From positions 3,789,713 through 3,853,712 of the forward strand of contig CM041201.1 in NCBI GenBank assembly GCA_023078555.1: a DNA stretch of 64,000 bases, in the 5' to 3' direction. Each line of letters opens with the position of its first letter. The first letter of the stretch is position 1. This DNA comes from Ulva prolifera (taxonomy: Eukaryota > Chlorophyta > Ulvophyceae > Ulvales > Ulvaceae). A program made the translations under genes and the position numbers. The notes under the pieces were generated by a model that was not told the DNA's origin, did not search any database, and saw only the letters and a program-made list of their open reading frames with translations. Below are positions 1 through 12,300 of this stretch, piece after piece.

Positions 1-715
1 CACGCAATGCACGGGTTTGCGCAATTTCGATCGCGCGTCCGGAACTCGCGCCCGTCCGTGGAAATGCTGGTCCAATTATGAGTGAAGGCCTGAAATCGCG
101 GTGTGATCTGACTCTAGGTGCTTTGTCTTGGCATGCCATTCTGCCTAACCTGATTGATAGCTGGGCGTTGGCTTGCTCATGCGTTCATTACGTGACCTTG
201 TTCGGCATTCACCCCGGTTCAATGCCAGTTGGGCCATGAAACGCCGAACCATAATTTGGTGAGTTGACTGAGCATGTTTGTGTCGAGACAATGGCTGTGT
301 TGTTTGCAACCGATGCGTTGTAAGAACCGGGATCGGCAGTGCACACCCAGCTGGTACAGCTTAAATTGTTGAGAATCCCCGAAAGGCATAGCGACGTAGT
401 CCGAAGGGTCTGTTGACCGAAAGTCGGCGACTGGAGATACCGACAAAAACCTACCCCCGCTGGACCTGCCGGGCCCCGCCCGAGGTGTTCGTGCTCGAGT
501 CTGGCAATGTTGGCCCGAGGACGATCGGTCAATAACACTCCGGGACGCTTAGATAGATCTGGGTGTGAATGTGGATGTATTCAGTTTGTATTCAGTGTTC
601 GTTTTCACTGATACTTATCCTGTGTGCACGTTTCACGCTCTTGGTCCAACCGTGTGTCAATTGATCGTGGCCAGACCAGCTGCATCGAACGCCATGTACT
701 GAATGTAACATGCAG
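1..715. other. No gene model; left-edge intergenic or upstream exon/intron sequence
   Basis: I see no convincing open reading frame here. The reading frame that opens at about 716 begins directly behind a GCAGCAG sequence and not at an ATG. This 700-base stretch could therefore hold an unseen first exon, an intron or the promoter of the gene to the right. No RNA gene or repeat was recognised. Confidence 0.4.
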
Positions 716-2976
716 CAGTGTTCCTGAGTCATCACGAGGTCACAATCGCTCTTGACAAATTGTACGTCCGCAGGCTGTGCGAATACGTCATCCCCCCACA
801 GCTATACTCTGCTCAGTGTGTTGGGCCAAAGGCAGTCGCTCGCCGTGAATTGGAGCGAGTACTCCTAGCTACGGAGGTCGCAGTGGAGACATCTGTGTCA
901 CTACAATACGGCTCAATGAAGCGAATGCTGATGCATCACCCAGAGAACTCTGAGGTGGAGTATCTCATCCGGCGCATCCAAGCCTTGCGGAACCAGGCAG
1001 GTGCCCTCAGCCCAGGCTCAGAAACCAGAGCCGGATTGATGCAGGAGATGAACGAACGCCTGTGTGCAGCAAGGTGGGATCCCCCACTCCTTGACCGTGT
1101 TTGCGATCCACTAGGTCTCAGGTCGCTATTGCATCAGCACCCGTAGCCATGCAGTCTACAAAGGTGCCATATGTTGCTGTACACATTGCGCACTGCTCTC
1201 TCCACTTGCAAATGGATAGACAGGCTGCCGACCTGACCTCCCTCCCGGTCCACTGTCCAAACCTGTCATCATATGCTATCCTGGTTCAGCGTCACTGATT
1301 GTCAATGTCCGCGCACACAGACACACACACATACACACACCCCCCGTGCCTTGTGTCATGTCTACGGTGCTGTTAGTCTCGCTGTATTTATCACTGTAGC
1401 GCACCACATCACTGCTACCCCCCACACCCCTGTTGCATGCCTCGGCCAGTCACGATGCTGCATGCACCATGATCAGTACCCACACCGCCATACAGGGAAG
1501 CGTTCCGTGACCTGAAGCTGCCTGAAGTAGTGCGCAACGAGTTTGTATCCGCGTTTATTGACGCAAGTGCGCCCGTCCCAGTCACACAGCAGGGCTGGAA
1601 GCGGCTGGAGGCAGACATCGGCGAGGCAGCGGGCCAAGCGCTGGAGCTCATGGTCAAGCTGGGAGACAAGCCGGACCTGCTGGATGAGCAGGTGTCTCTG
1701 CTCGTCCGAGACCCCTCGCAGCGGGCATACGACATGACAGTCCTTGTAGACATCGACCGTGTGCATCCCCCCCCCCCCCCCCCCCTCCCTCTGAGTCTCT
1801 ATGCCACGCACCGTAGCTTCTCACTTTGCAGTCAATCCTTGCCCCCATCTCTCCAGTACCAGTCCGGCTGCGGCGGTGTGGTAGAGATCCTAGCAAAGCC
1901 GGCACACATGCGCCAGGCTGCACTGCGCACATTATCAAAGCACAGGGCACCCGGGTGCCTGTTGCGCTGCTGAAATGTGGCTGAGGTGTGCAGGGCAGGT
2001 GTATGCGGAGGCGCGGATCCCGCACTGCGCGGACCGCGGCATTGGCGCACTCTGGGACGGCAAACCCCTCTCGCCGCCCCGCACCGTGCACCACCCCTGC
2101 CCGGCCTGCACCACCCCCAGCAGCGACAGCCTCGTTGAAGTGGACAGCGCCCTCGCAAGGGGTGCGAACGTCGAAGCGGCCGATCCGCTGCCGCTGGCGT
2201 GCGCGCCTGCGCGGGCGACGTTTGAAGGAGACAACCTGCTCGTGGTGCCAGCCTACAGGTCTGCCTCGTCGTGCTGATGGTGTGCCTGTGAGTGGACGCA
2301 GTAGCTGCGTTGTCGTGGTCTGGTCGTTCCTGGCTCTGCTGGGTGGTGGAGCCTGCGCAACGCTGGTGTTGAGAGCTTGTGTCCTTGATTGGAGTCGCAG
2401 CGAAGGACAATGGGCACTACCCGAGGGGATCGTCTACTTGTTGGACTGCCCTCTGCAAGTGCACAGCACCGCGCAGTTCACCTGTCACAGAATTGCTGCA
2501 TGTTGTTGCGTTGCGCTGTGTGGCAGCAAACTCGAGTACGGTCGATCAGACTCATATGACAGTAGCTGCTTTCAAGACTGTCATGCTGAATTTTGGCGAC
2601 CCCCGCATCGGCTGCATGAGGCGAGCCCAGCGCGTGCGCGCAGAGAGGCATGGGCGTCCGGTGCAACAGTGCGCGAGGTGGCGACAGGTGCAGGCAGCAG
2701 CTCTTCCAGAGGCTGGGCGCTCTCGGGCACAGCATCCTCGATGCCAGTGGCTCAAAGTCGGGATTCCAGATCACAGGGTTCGTGGCGCCTGACATGGCGC
2801 TGGTGGTCAGCAATGTTGAAGAGCGGGATGTCCGCATCGCCGACCGGCCATGGGATGACAACAGCAGGTGCATCATTCCGTAGGTGGCGGCCTGCATGGC
2901 CAGAGTGACAGTGCTGCAGCACCCCCCACATTTGGAGCGCCAGAAGAAGCTCCTGGCTTTGTCTGGGGCCGCAGAG
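716..2976 (+). CDS. Unrecognised protein, partial multi-exon gene model
   Basis: The family is not recognised. Five exons can be defined. They are about 716-1073 (Glu/Arg-rich helical sequence containing RRELERVLLATEVAVE), 1496-1760 (containing LPEVVRNEFVSAFIDA and DKPDLLDEQVSLLVRDPSQR), 1857 to about 1944 (GGVVEILAKPAHMRQ), 2694-2867 (GHSILDASGSKSGFQITGFV, then a D/E/R-rich stretch) and 2904-2976 (HPPHLERQKKLLALSG). The junctions 1073/1496 (phase 2), 1760/1857 (phase 0) and 2867/2904 (phase 2) join in frame with GT-AG borders, which is the main support. The part between 1945 and 2693 is unresolved, and neither a start codon nor a stop codon is fixed. The GC-rich alternative frames at 1975-2277 are probably shadows. 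The gene may begin to the left of the window and may run past 3.0 kb. The strand is fairly sure; the function is unknown. Confidence 0.5.
1314..1340. repeat. CA dinucleotide microsatellite
   Basis: An interrupted (CA)n run lies in the intron between the exons ending at 1073 and starting at 1496, and a short C run follows it. It is an ordinary simple repeat. Confidence 0.9.
1767..1785. repeat. Homopolymer of 19 C at the 5' end of an intron
   Basis: Nineteen consecutive C residues start six bases after the inferred GT donor at 1761. The count may vary between sequencing reads. A second C run sits in the same position relative to a donor at 59070. Confidence 0.85.
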
Positions 2977-3899
2977 GTACGAGAACGTTGAGCAGAATTG
3001 TATGGGAGGCCGGGGAGCGGAATGCTCGTGGCACTGTGGATGTGCTGGTATGAGCTCGTGATAGGTTGTTGTGACGGAGGGCAAGAATGGAGTCCGCACT
3101 GAGAGGCGTTGATGTGAAAGCTGCTCAGGCGGGTAGAGTGAGCATGTTGTTTGATTCGAGTGCATGCGGTGGAGAGCAGCAGAGATCTGAGTGATTTGAA
3201 TGGTGTGGCCAAGGCCCCCATTCCCAAGGCGTGGGTTCTGGTTAGCAAGACAGGGGCTATTGCTGAGAAGATGAGGCATTGACACAGCATGAATAGCGAG
3301 AGAAGATGATACGAGCAAATATGTGTGTGCGCTGTGTATGCCGATCAGTTGGCGATAGTTGTGTTGGGCGCAGTGGTGGAGGCCACGCGAGAGAGTTTCC
3401 TTTCCTGGGCCAGTTATGTAGGCCTACCTGTGCGTATGAGCATGCATTGTGCACTTTTGTCAACAATCAAGTCCAGTATTGAGTTTTGTTGTACCCCAGA
3501 TTGTCCCTGGCTCGGTCTCATGTAACATTCAGCAGTTGGGAACTGCATACCACATCTCACCAACCAGGGCCCACACTCTGTCACCCGGGAGCACGCACAA
3601 CCGCATCGCCAGCATGTGGCACCAGCTCCTGCTGACCTTGCAAGGTATCTTCTACCTGGCGAAGTATCCCTTCGTTCCAAGTCAGGGCTCTGAGGCCCGC
3701 TCCAATCCTGGGCCTCTGCAGCCGCCGGATCTACAACAGTGCACACATGCCGCTGTCTACCTGGCATATGCGCGCCTCACCACAGACCAGTGGCGATGGA
3801 ACACATGCATCCCCGAGCGCATGATGCATGTCCTGCTATTCTACCGTCCTGATTGTACCGCCCCAATCCTCGGCCTGCCCCTGCGCACCGTGACCTCCC

Positions 3900-6585
3900 C
3901 TATGCTGGCGCAGGCTTCATCAAACCAGGTCGGGCTGCAGGGCGCTGCTGGCGCCCCCTGCGCCGCCCTGTGCGCTCTCCTTCACAGTCTGCTGGTACCG
4001 CTCCTCGAACTCCGCGTGCAGCTCGGCACGGGTCTGCTGCATCCACTCCGCCATATCGGCCTGCATGCGCGTCTCGCGCAGCCTCACCTGCGCCTCGATG
4101 ACGTCCCACCGCCCCCTGCACATTCCACGCACTCACGGCACCGTCACCATCACAGATCGAAAACCTGGCAGCGCTTCTGCCTGCTTGGTCAGCACTGATC
4201 CAAAGGTGTGAAATAGCCCGTGATAGCACACTCTTCAGCCACAAAAGTGGTGACTAATCCCATGGTTGCAAGCTGCAGTGGTCGCTGCATCTCAAGGAGC
4301 AGCAGTCATACTGGCCGGCCGGAGCGTTTCTCAAGCGTGGCATGTGTCATGCCTGGGAAACGCTGCGGCCGGCCAGGTACATGGCTCATGTGCATATGGT
4401 GCCTCTCCAGCTACAGTCCACCTACAGTGCACCCATCCATCTAACCCGCCAACAGAGCCTCCTTGCGGCGCACCGGCGGTATTTCAGGATCATCTCGTCC
4501 GTCTTGGCCTGCATGTCACGCACACGCGTGCGCAGCGTCTCCACCTCCACCTCCGCGTTCCGCCGCTGCTGCCCCGCATGCTCGGCCTCAGCTAGCGCCA
4601 CGGCTGCACGCCGCTCGGAATCAGCCGCGGCCTCCGCGCTCGCAGCAGCACACCGCCGCAGCTGCTCCGCAGCTCGCTGCTGCTCTGCCTCGCGCTCATC
4701 CCGCCGCTGAAGCGTACGCCGGAGCAGGGCAGCGTGCTCATGGCAGTGGACACCGACCTGCGCAGCAGAGCGTGCGTCCTGCAGTGCCTGACCACTGGGC
4801 AACGCTGTCAGCGTGTGTTGCCAACAAGGGTGCAGTTGCCGAACAGCGCTGGCACTCCGGGCGCTGTTCCAATCCGCACCAGACGTTGCCAGGTGCGGAC
4901 GTGTGTGCAAGCCTTGTTCCAGCCAGACTGATGTGTCGAGCTCCCGGTCGAGCGTAGTTGAGCCATGCCTCAGAGAAGCTCTATCTACAGTGATATATAA
5001 ATACCAGGGCACTTCAGTGGCTATCAGTTCGGAAGCTCGGTGGCGGCCATGATACGGTTTTAACAGCTGTGCATGTCAACACCTGTACTTGTGTGCTCCA
5101 CTGCAGAACATGTGATGCTGTGGGAAACCAGCGGCTACGCTAATCTATGACACACAGCAGAATAGGCTGCGGAGCCGTTCCAATCCAAAGGCCAAACCTG
5201 TCTCCCCAGCTCGGTTTCCATGCGCTTCCAGATAGCCCTTTCGTCACCCCATGACGATTGCACAGGCACATCGTCCCTGCCACCCCTGCTGGACACATTT
5301 GTGTCTGATGGCATGGCTACAGCCCCCTCCTGATCGCACCTACTGCGATGTGCGGCCTCACCAGAGGATCCAGGACGCGGGCTCAGCTCTGCAAGCGCCA
5401 TGTCCAGGGCGACAGTGAGCTGCTCTGCCTGCTCCCTTGCCTACACAGGCACACCCGTGGTGCACATCTCGACATGGACTTGATGTACCGCACGGTACAG
5501 TGCCTATGATCAACAGCCAAGTCCATCGCCTAGGATGCTCTGGGGATGGCAGACAACGGGCAGCTGCAGTCGTTGACCAGGCAGGGCCACAATGTCACCG
5601 ACCGCACAGCACCGCTTCAGCTTGAACGATTTCGTGTGCACTTATGTGTTGGCATCAGAATCAGGTTGCCTGTGGCTATATACCATGCCCTTCACAGACA
5701 TTGCTGGTTTCAGCAAGTTGTGCTGAGAGGGGCACAAAGTGATGCCGGCATACCGCCGGTTGGCCTTGTGACTGAGGAATGCGATTCCAAAGTTGCCTAG
5801 CCCAGTACGCCGTCATGTCGTGTTTTGGTGGTTCCTGGATGAGTGCAGCAAGAGTGCTCTTGTGTAGAGTCAGCAGCTGCTCTGCCAGGCGTGTGTAGTA
5901 CGCCATATCGGTTGGCCTGCCATTGGCATCCTCAGCATGACCAGAAGCCTCAGAAGCGATATTGTCGTCGTCATTGCTGACATCTGCAGTGATCAAGCCT
6001 GAGCGAGGTTGAGTATGGCTAGAGAGCCACGATGCAAGCTCCATGAAGGCCTGGTCTTCCCGAGGAATACTTTGCTTGTTCTGTACATACTCTAACGTAG
6101 TTACCGTCATGTTCTCTATTGGGCCCCATCCAGTGCTCTTGTCTGACTGATTTGGGGGCCCTCTATGAGTTTTCAGGTCAGAGCTCTCTGTGGAATTCTG
6201 CAGCTGCGAGGATCGAGGCTGTGAAGTTACAGGAGAACTCCGAAACAGTGTATTTGGAGGACATGTTTGTGTTGTGAGTCGCTTGCTGGTGAGCACGGGA
6301 CCAGCTGGCATGCTGTTGGCATATGTGACCTGATTGCTCCTGCACCATCGAGATCAACATGAGCAGTGCCCAGCGTCCTCGACGTTGGACCCATACAGGA
6401 GCAACCATCGGCAGCGTCAGACTGCTTGTCAAAACATGAGAGAGTGGTGCTGACCGGTCTGGGGGGCTTGCCATGAAAAGCGTCCTACGGACTTCATCCG
6501 CTGCCTGAGCGACCATTTCCCGTGGCTCACGCAGCTTGCATACGCGAATCCGCTTGCCTTCAACGTCAAGACCGGAACAAGCCAT
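3900..6585 (-). CDS. Unrecognised coiled-coil protein, multi-exon
   Basis: The likely start is the ATG at 6585, opening with MACSGLDVEGKRIRVCKLRE and a helical stretch. Later exons, in transcription order, are roughly 6300-5790 (Ser/Thr/Asn-rich, with an NDDDNIAS acidic patch, then a helix containing YYTRLAEQLLTLHKSTLAAL), 5401-5160 (containing ERAIWKRMETELGRQVWPL), 4755-4480 (an Ala/Glu/Arg coiled coil with heptad character, RRTLQRRDEREAEQQRAAEQ onward) and 4130-3915 (RETRMQADMAEWMQQTRAEL onward). The Glu/Arg/Ala bias is confined to one frame of the minus strand, which supports coding. Exon borders are approximate and the 3' end is not fixed; a further exon may lie at 3530-3660. It shares a divergent promoter region with uS8. 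It could be a centrosomal, ciliary or tethering type protein, but nothing in the sequence decides this. Confidence 0.5.
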
Positions 6586-7102
6586 TGCCTAAAGTTACTG
6601 CCGCAGGTGATACGTCTTGCAACCTCAATGCAAACGCTCAGCTGAGGCCATACATGATACGGTGCACATTACAGTCTGCTGCTGCAAGTTGTGCTGTACC
6701 GCGACACGTCGGGAGCCAGAATAATGTGGCTGGTTTTGTAGAGGTGCAGGTGGAAGGTTGAGCTAGAAAACAGAACAAGGTTGTGTTCGGCGAAGTGAAC
6801 CGGCCTAGCGAAGGTAGCCAGAAAAGACCCAGGTAGGTTTCAGTTGCGTAATTTTGGCTTTCGTAACGAATGCCCGACAGACCAAGAATTGATCAGCTGC
6901 ACGGCCAAAGTTAGCGACATAGAAGCGTTTTCACATGCATGTGGTGCGCTGACGCCCGGAAAGCGGCGGCTGTTAGGGCCCCCTCGCTTCGCAGAGAAGC
7001 GCTTTCGCTGCTTTGAAGCCTCTCCCTTGAAAGGAAAGAGCAATCTCGCTATCGATCTTTTCCACGGCGTTCGTTCTGACATCTCTGCGCCGCTGGGTCA
7101 AG
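6586..7102. promoter_or_regulatory. Divergent promoter region between the coiled-coil gene and uS8
   Basis: About 517 bases separate the two start codons. The frame from 6844 to 7100 is open but continues out of frame across the uS8 ATG, so I read it as 5' untranslated sequence. No TATA box or other site was assigned. Confidence 0.5.
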
Positions 7103-7924
7103 ATGGTGCGTATTTCAGTTCTTCACGATGCGCTCAAGACTATGTACAACGCAGAGAAGCGCGGCAAGCGCCAGGTTCTCATTCGGCCAGCATCAAAGGT
7201 TGTTATCAAGTTCTTGCAGCTCATGCAAAAGCACGATTACATCGGCGATTTTGAGTTCGTGGATGACCACCGGGCTGGCAAGATCGTTGTCCAGCTGAAC
7301 GGGCGATTGAACAAATGCGGATGCATCTCTCCCCGCTATGATGTGGGTCATGAGGTATGTGTATCTTACATGTCTGCGTTGCCGTGTCAATGGCCGTCTG
7401 GCAACATGCCGGACGCGGCAGTGCTGCAGCGTGCCTAGCGCACGTCCTCGATCACGGAATGTTCACAAATCATGGTTTACCTGTGTCTATTTTACGAGGC
7501 TGCGCGTGGATCAGGCTGGGCGGCCCGAAATGCCGAAGTTGGCAGTGCTCATGTGCACGTTCACCTCTGCCGTACCCAGTGGTGCAAGATGGCAATTTTG
7601 TGCTGATTCGTTCATTTACGAGAAATTCAGTTCCGTCAAACGTGTAGATGATATCCATGTGGGCAGTGACGCACAGCCAGCTTTGTGGTTGTTTCCGCGG
7701 TAACAGCTGTCACTCAATGATTCTCTGCAAGTGCCATCATCGTACGCTGGGTCTGTTGTCTCACAGCGGAGGCCCGTCTGCAGGAGCTCGAGGGCTGGGC
7801 AGAGCGCCTGCTCCCATCCCGTTTGTTCGGCTTTGTCGTCCTGACATCGTCATCTGGCATCATGGACCATGAGGAGGCGCGCAGGAAGAAGGTCGGTGGC
7901 AAGATCCTCGGCTTCTTCTATTAG
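7103..7924 (+). CDS. RPS15A: 40S ribosomal protein S15a (uS8), cytosolic
   Basis: This is a component of the small subunit of the cytosolic ribosome, a body-domain protein that contacts 18S rRNA. There are two exons, 7103-7354 and 7784-7924, with a phase-0 intron starting GTATGT and ending TGCAG, giving a 130-residue protein, the same length as plant RPS15a. It opens [20 protein letters not shown], carries the family segments [20 protein letters not shown] and [20 protein letters not shown], and ends in FFY. Identity to the plant and animal family is obvious along the whole length. The ATG at 7103 is the only candidate that gives the conserved N-terminus. It is probably highly expressed. A TGTAA signal lies at 8451. 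Confidence 0.97.
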
Positions 7925-9319
7925 GCATTTCAGACACAGCCAGCCCTGTCGCACACTTCTCATGGTGCGATTCTCACACGCAGCTTTGAGTGCTGTCAGG
8001 CGCTGTGGCGCGCTGACAATGACAGATCCTGTGCCAAGGTATCGCCTGTCTCTAAGCACAGCGGATTTCTTCTGTGGTCGTGCAGCACCAGCTGTCAGTG
8101 TTCATGAGGCCTCGATACACCATCTTTGCGCCCAGCACTAGAAGATCGGCTGTGTGATGTGGCTGTGGGTGCACCGGCACGACATCAGGCTGCATGCACG
8201 GGCACGATTGCAAAGCCATGTCAAAACATTCGATGGCTTTGATCAATGATGTGCACACAGGCTGCACTCCTGATCTGTGCAGGCCTAGAAAACCTGTTAA
8301 TGCTTGAGTTATGTGTACAGGGACTGTGCAAGCTGGAAAAGTTCTACATGGAGGCCGCAGCTGCCGCCGTCATGTGCCGAAAGCGATTCATCACACGTCT
8401 GGCATGCCGTGTGAGCTGGCTAGGTTAGCCGCCAGAGACAATCATTCCCATGTAACCGATTCCTGGCACAGTGGCATGAGCATGCTTCACTGCCTCAATG
8501 CAACTGACGCCAAGCAAATTACTTTCGACGTTGCTTATCACAATTGTCCGTTACCCAGGAACGCCAATTCATGATCTTATGATCTTGCGCTATGGAATAT
8601 GCGACAGTCGAGACAATCCCATCTTGGTGAACAAAGTCAAATTTGTACTTTTGCACCATGCGAATTCACAATCGTGTGCTTTGGACCAGTGTGCAGCAAA
8701 GAATCAGGAAAGTCCATTACATCGGATTCCATAATCATGTGTATGCGCCGGAGTACTACAAAAAGGTTCATCGTGGAGCCACGGCGTTGACTAGGTCTTT
8801 ATCGCCCTTGTCACCACACCAGCGTGCGGGCAGCCCGACAGTAGTCCAGGTCACACATCTGCAAAAAGTAACTTCTCTGGTACCAGCAACATCACAGCTC
8901 GGCAATTTGACTGTTGAAACCACTGACTCCTGCAGGTGCCCAGTGCCGTCATCAAGATGTGGCAATAGAGCCATGCATCTTGGACTTGCTGATACAGCCG
9001 CAAGTGGCGCAGGTGGACGCAGTCTGACGAACATTGCTTGATGATGATCACAGTGTTGCCACCAGGCGAAACGTGATTGAAGCCGGCAATGGTATATCAT
9101 GTCGCAAGTGCCTGCAGACTGAATACCGCATGTTGATGCTGTCGTCTATCGTTGCTGTGCAGTGCCTGCTGTCGATGTTGACATTTGTCAACGCCGAAAC
9201 GATCAGGCACCAATATGAGAACGCAGCAAGAGTAAACAATTTGATGCTTTTGCGTTAGTGCGCGATTGTTGACGGCTCTGTGGAAATTCGAATTGTGTCC
9301 ATTTGCTTGCTCCGCGATC
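7925..9319. other. uS8 3' untranslated region and NUP133 upstream region; no gene seen
   Basis: Only short frames without family resemblance occur on either strand. The left half probably contains the uS8 3' end, with a TGTAA at 8451-8455. The right half should hold the NUP133 promoter. Nothing else was recognised. Confidence 0.5.
8451..8455 (+). terminator. Candidate TGTAA polyadenylation signal for uS8
   Basis: This TGTAA lies about 530 bases after the uS8 stop. TGTAA is the established poly(A) signal of chlorophyte algae, and most genes in this window have one downstream. The distance is long, so the assignment is tentative. Confidence 0.35.
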
Positions 9320-12300
9320 ATGTACGCCCACAAGAGCTGCGGATACAATGCGCTGGTCAAGTCAGTGCTGAATCAAGGCAACGACAAAAGTGGAGGGTTC
9401 GCTGATAGCGGTGGCTATGCATGGATTGCATCGGCTGGTCGTTTGCATATTTGGCGCAGCCAGGATGGGTCGTATGCAGCGCTGACCACGCTGTGGAGTC
9501 CAGGTACGCGGCCATTGAACCAGAGCTGTCTACAATGTCATGATTTTCTCATCGTGCATGTACATGCCATGCCGAAACCATCATCCAGCCATGAGTGCTG
9601 TAGCTGGGTGAGTGCCATTTGACCACGCCTCCTGTGGGCACAGTCGGATCAAATATACATTTTTGAGCCAGTTGCAGGAGTGCTAGAGCATGTTTGGGTG
9701 TATCATTACCCAAATACAGGCGCCCTAACAGTGGCTGCCTGCGCGTCCAATGGCGATCTCCATGCCTGGCTTGATGCCAATGCCTCCCCCAACCCCACCA
9801 CAACTCCACTCCGAACATCACAAGGCACCAGCACAGCGTCCGTGACGGCATTCGGTGCATCTGCTGTCACTGGCCCTGATGCCCCGGGATTCGTGGCAGC
9901 TGCCTCGTTTTCTGACGGCACTCTTGCCATGGCATCTGCGGCCAGGGGCCGTGTCTCCTCCACATACCTCAAAGACCCGGCAGCCTCACCTGTTGCGCCT
10001 CGAGGCCTCTTCTCCGCTCTCAACGACGCCGTTGGCGTCCAAGAGGAGCAGTCGTGGATGCATGCACTGATGGGCGGGGAGGGCCGATGGTGGCTGCAGC
10101 GGGCAATCGGCTCGTTCGTCGGTGCCACACAGCGTGACCACGCCTCTGGCTCCCCATGCCATCACCTCTGGCTCCAGCACAGCGTACGTTGCCGCTGACG
10201 TCCGCACCAGCGTCATCTCTGCTGCTTTGTTCCACCGCTCACAGAGCAGTGTTTTGCAGAGCATACTCTATGATCCTGACCCCACCCACTATTCATCAAC
10301 TCCACGCCCCAGAGCATATCGCTTTGCTGCATCTAGGAGCTGAGGCTCTGTGAATGCAGGGAGGAGCCTCGTGGGTCGTGCTGGCGCTGACGGACACCTC
10401 CCTGGACTGCTGGAGGGTGAGCCACATGGGCGGGACACGCGACGTCAGCACTCAGTGCATGTGGTCGTACGCGCTGGGTGCGGCGCTCGCGCGGTTCGAC
10501 CGCCGTGCAGCGGACGCGGGTGCACTCGCGCCGCTGCGGCTACAGGTGCAGGGCGACGCCGTGTGCCTGCTGTGTGCTGTCAAGGAGCACCGCGGCCGCA
10601 GCGCGCCCGCGGACGCGTGGAGCCCTGCCCTGGCGCTGCTGAAGCTGCCCCCGGTCAACTCCAGTGGCGTGTGGGGTGCGGCCCTTCGCGCCTCGGTCCT
10701 CATCTGCTGGTTTCAGCCATGCTGATGCTGACGCTATCACTTAGGCCTCTGCCACCTTGGTCCTCCGATCACAGCTGCGGCTGCTGGTCGTGCAGCCTCG
10801 AGCAGAACTGTGGTCTGCGTCAGACGCATGGAACGGGCACAGAAGTGGACCGAGGCCCTCCTGCAGCACGGAGGCCCACTCCACCTCCGCAGACACCATG
10901 CCAGGCCACCTCTCATTGCCACAGATGCCATGCATTGTGCATTCATGCAGACAGACTCTGCGTTGCGCCTGTCTGCATGCCCGAGTAGGCTTGATTCGTA
11001 CTTCGTTTTAGGACAGCACGGCTCGTTTACCTCATATTCCAAGCAGTCCGGCTGCGTGCCTTGCTCCCGCCTGAGGCAGAGCCATGCAGCACCACACTCT
11101 TGGGCCGGCAGCCTACCCATGCTGTGCTACTTCATGTGTCTGATGTCTTACCCTCAATGGCACTATTTCAGCGGGTGACTGTGCGCTGCAGGCACGGTGC
11201 CCGACTGCCACTTCTTCCAGAAGCTCGGCTTCACCGTCCCGGGCGCCGCGGTCGGCCAGCACAGCCGGGAGTTCAGCCTGTGCATGCGGCCGGACGCCGC
11301 AGATGTCTCCGCCACCGACGCCGCAGCCACGCTGCTCACGCTACTGTGCCCCCGCTTCGACAGCGCCGGTACGCCTCTCCCCCCCACCTGCAGCTCTGAG
11401 CCTCATGTGGGCTGCCTTGGCCTCCAGCCACAGCACACGTGCCTCCAGCCACAGCACACGTGCCTCCAGCCACAGCACACGTGCCTCCAGCCACAGCACA
11501 CGTGCCCTGGGATGCGATTCTGTGATCCCCCCAGCTCTGATATCCTCTGCATCGACATGCAAACACGAGCGCTGCGACACGTGCATGTTGTCCATGTGCC
11601 AGAGGTGTTTCCCGCGCCCCTAGCTGTTGGTGTATCCCCCTATTTCATCACTCCAGTGTCACCAGGCTGCAATCATGCAGAACAAGGCAAGTGAGCACCG
11701 TCAGCTTTTGCTGAGCTGTCGTGTCACACTCATCGATGTTCACGCGGACTCTCATCTATGCCAGAGTAGAGGTTGTCTTTTCAAGCTGCCTCTGTGCCAA
11801 GGGGGTGCATGCATGGCAGAGCCGCCTCTCTGATCCAGTGTGGCCATACAGGCACCCACAAAGGCTCCCAGCTTGTGGCGTGGTGCGCCGAAGGCGGCGC
11901 CGCCCCCGTGCTCGACCAGGTCACCGACGCCGCGGCGCTCGCCTGGGAGGCGCAGGACGGCTGCTGGCAGCTGCTGAGCCCGGTGTTCGGCGTGCTGCTG
12001 CTGCGGCAGGCCGGCACGGCGGCCCACGCAGCCGCCGCCCTGCCCGTCACGCCGCTCCTCGAGGCGGCGGTGGAGAGGCAACGCAGCGGTGCGCTGTGCT
12101 GTGCTGTGCTGCGCTGCGCTGTGCTGTGCTGCATGTGTGTATATTTGTAAACGAAATCTGGATTCACTGCGCTGTATCCTGGAGCGGACGTTGACATCTC
12201 CGAATGAACGGGATCGCATGCCGTGTGTATGCATGATTTATACCCATGCCCACAGGGACAGTGACTGCTGTGCTAGGTTCTGTTCTGGGCCTCATCCCAG

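Noticed and set aside
2478-3290. Minus-strand open frame of 270 codons
   Set aside because: The plus-strand exons 2694-2867 and 2904-2976 join in frame across a GT-AG intron and look more protein-like.
11421-11504. CRISPR-like repeat array
   Set aside because: Units are directly adjacent without spacers, and the genome is eukaryotic.
11341-11595. Repeat protein LQPQHTC or VLWLEAR from the 21-bp array
   Set aside because: The array sits between two NUP133 exons with matching phases, so it is intronic.
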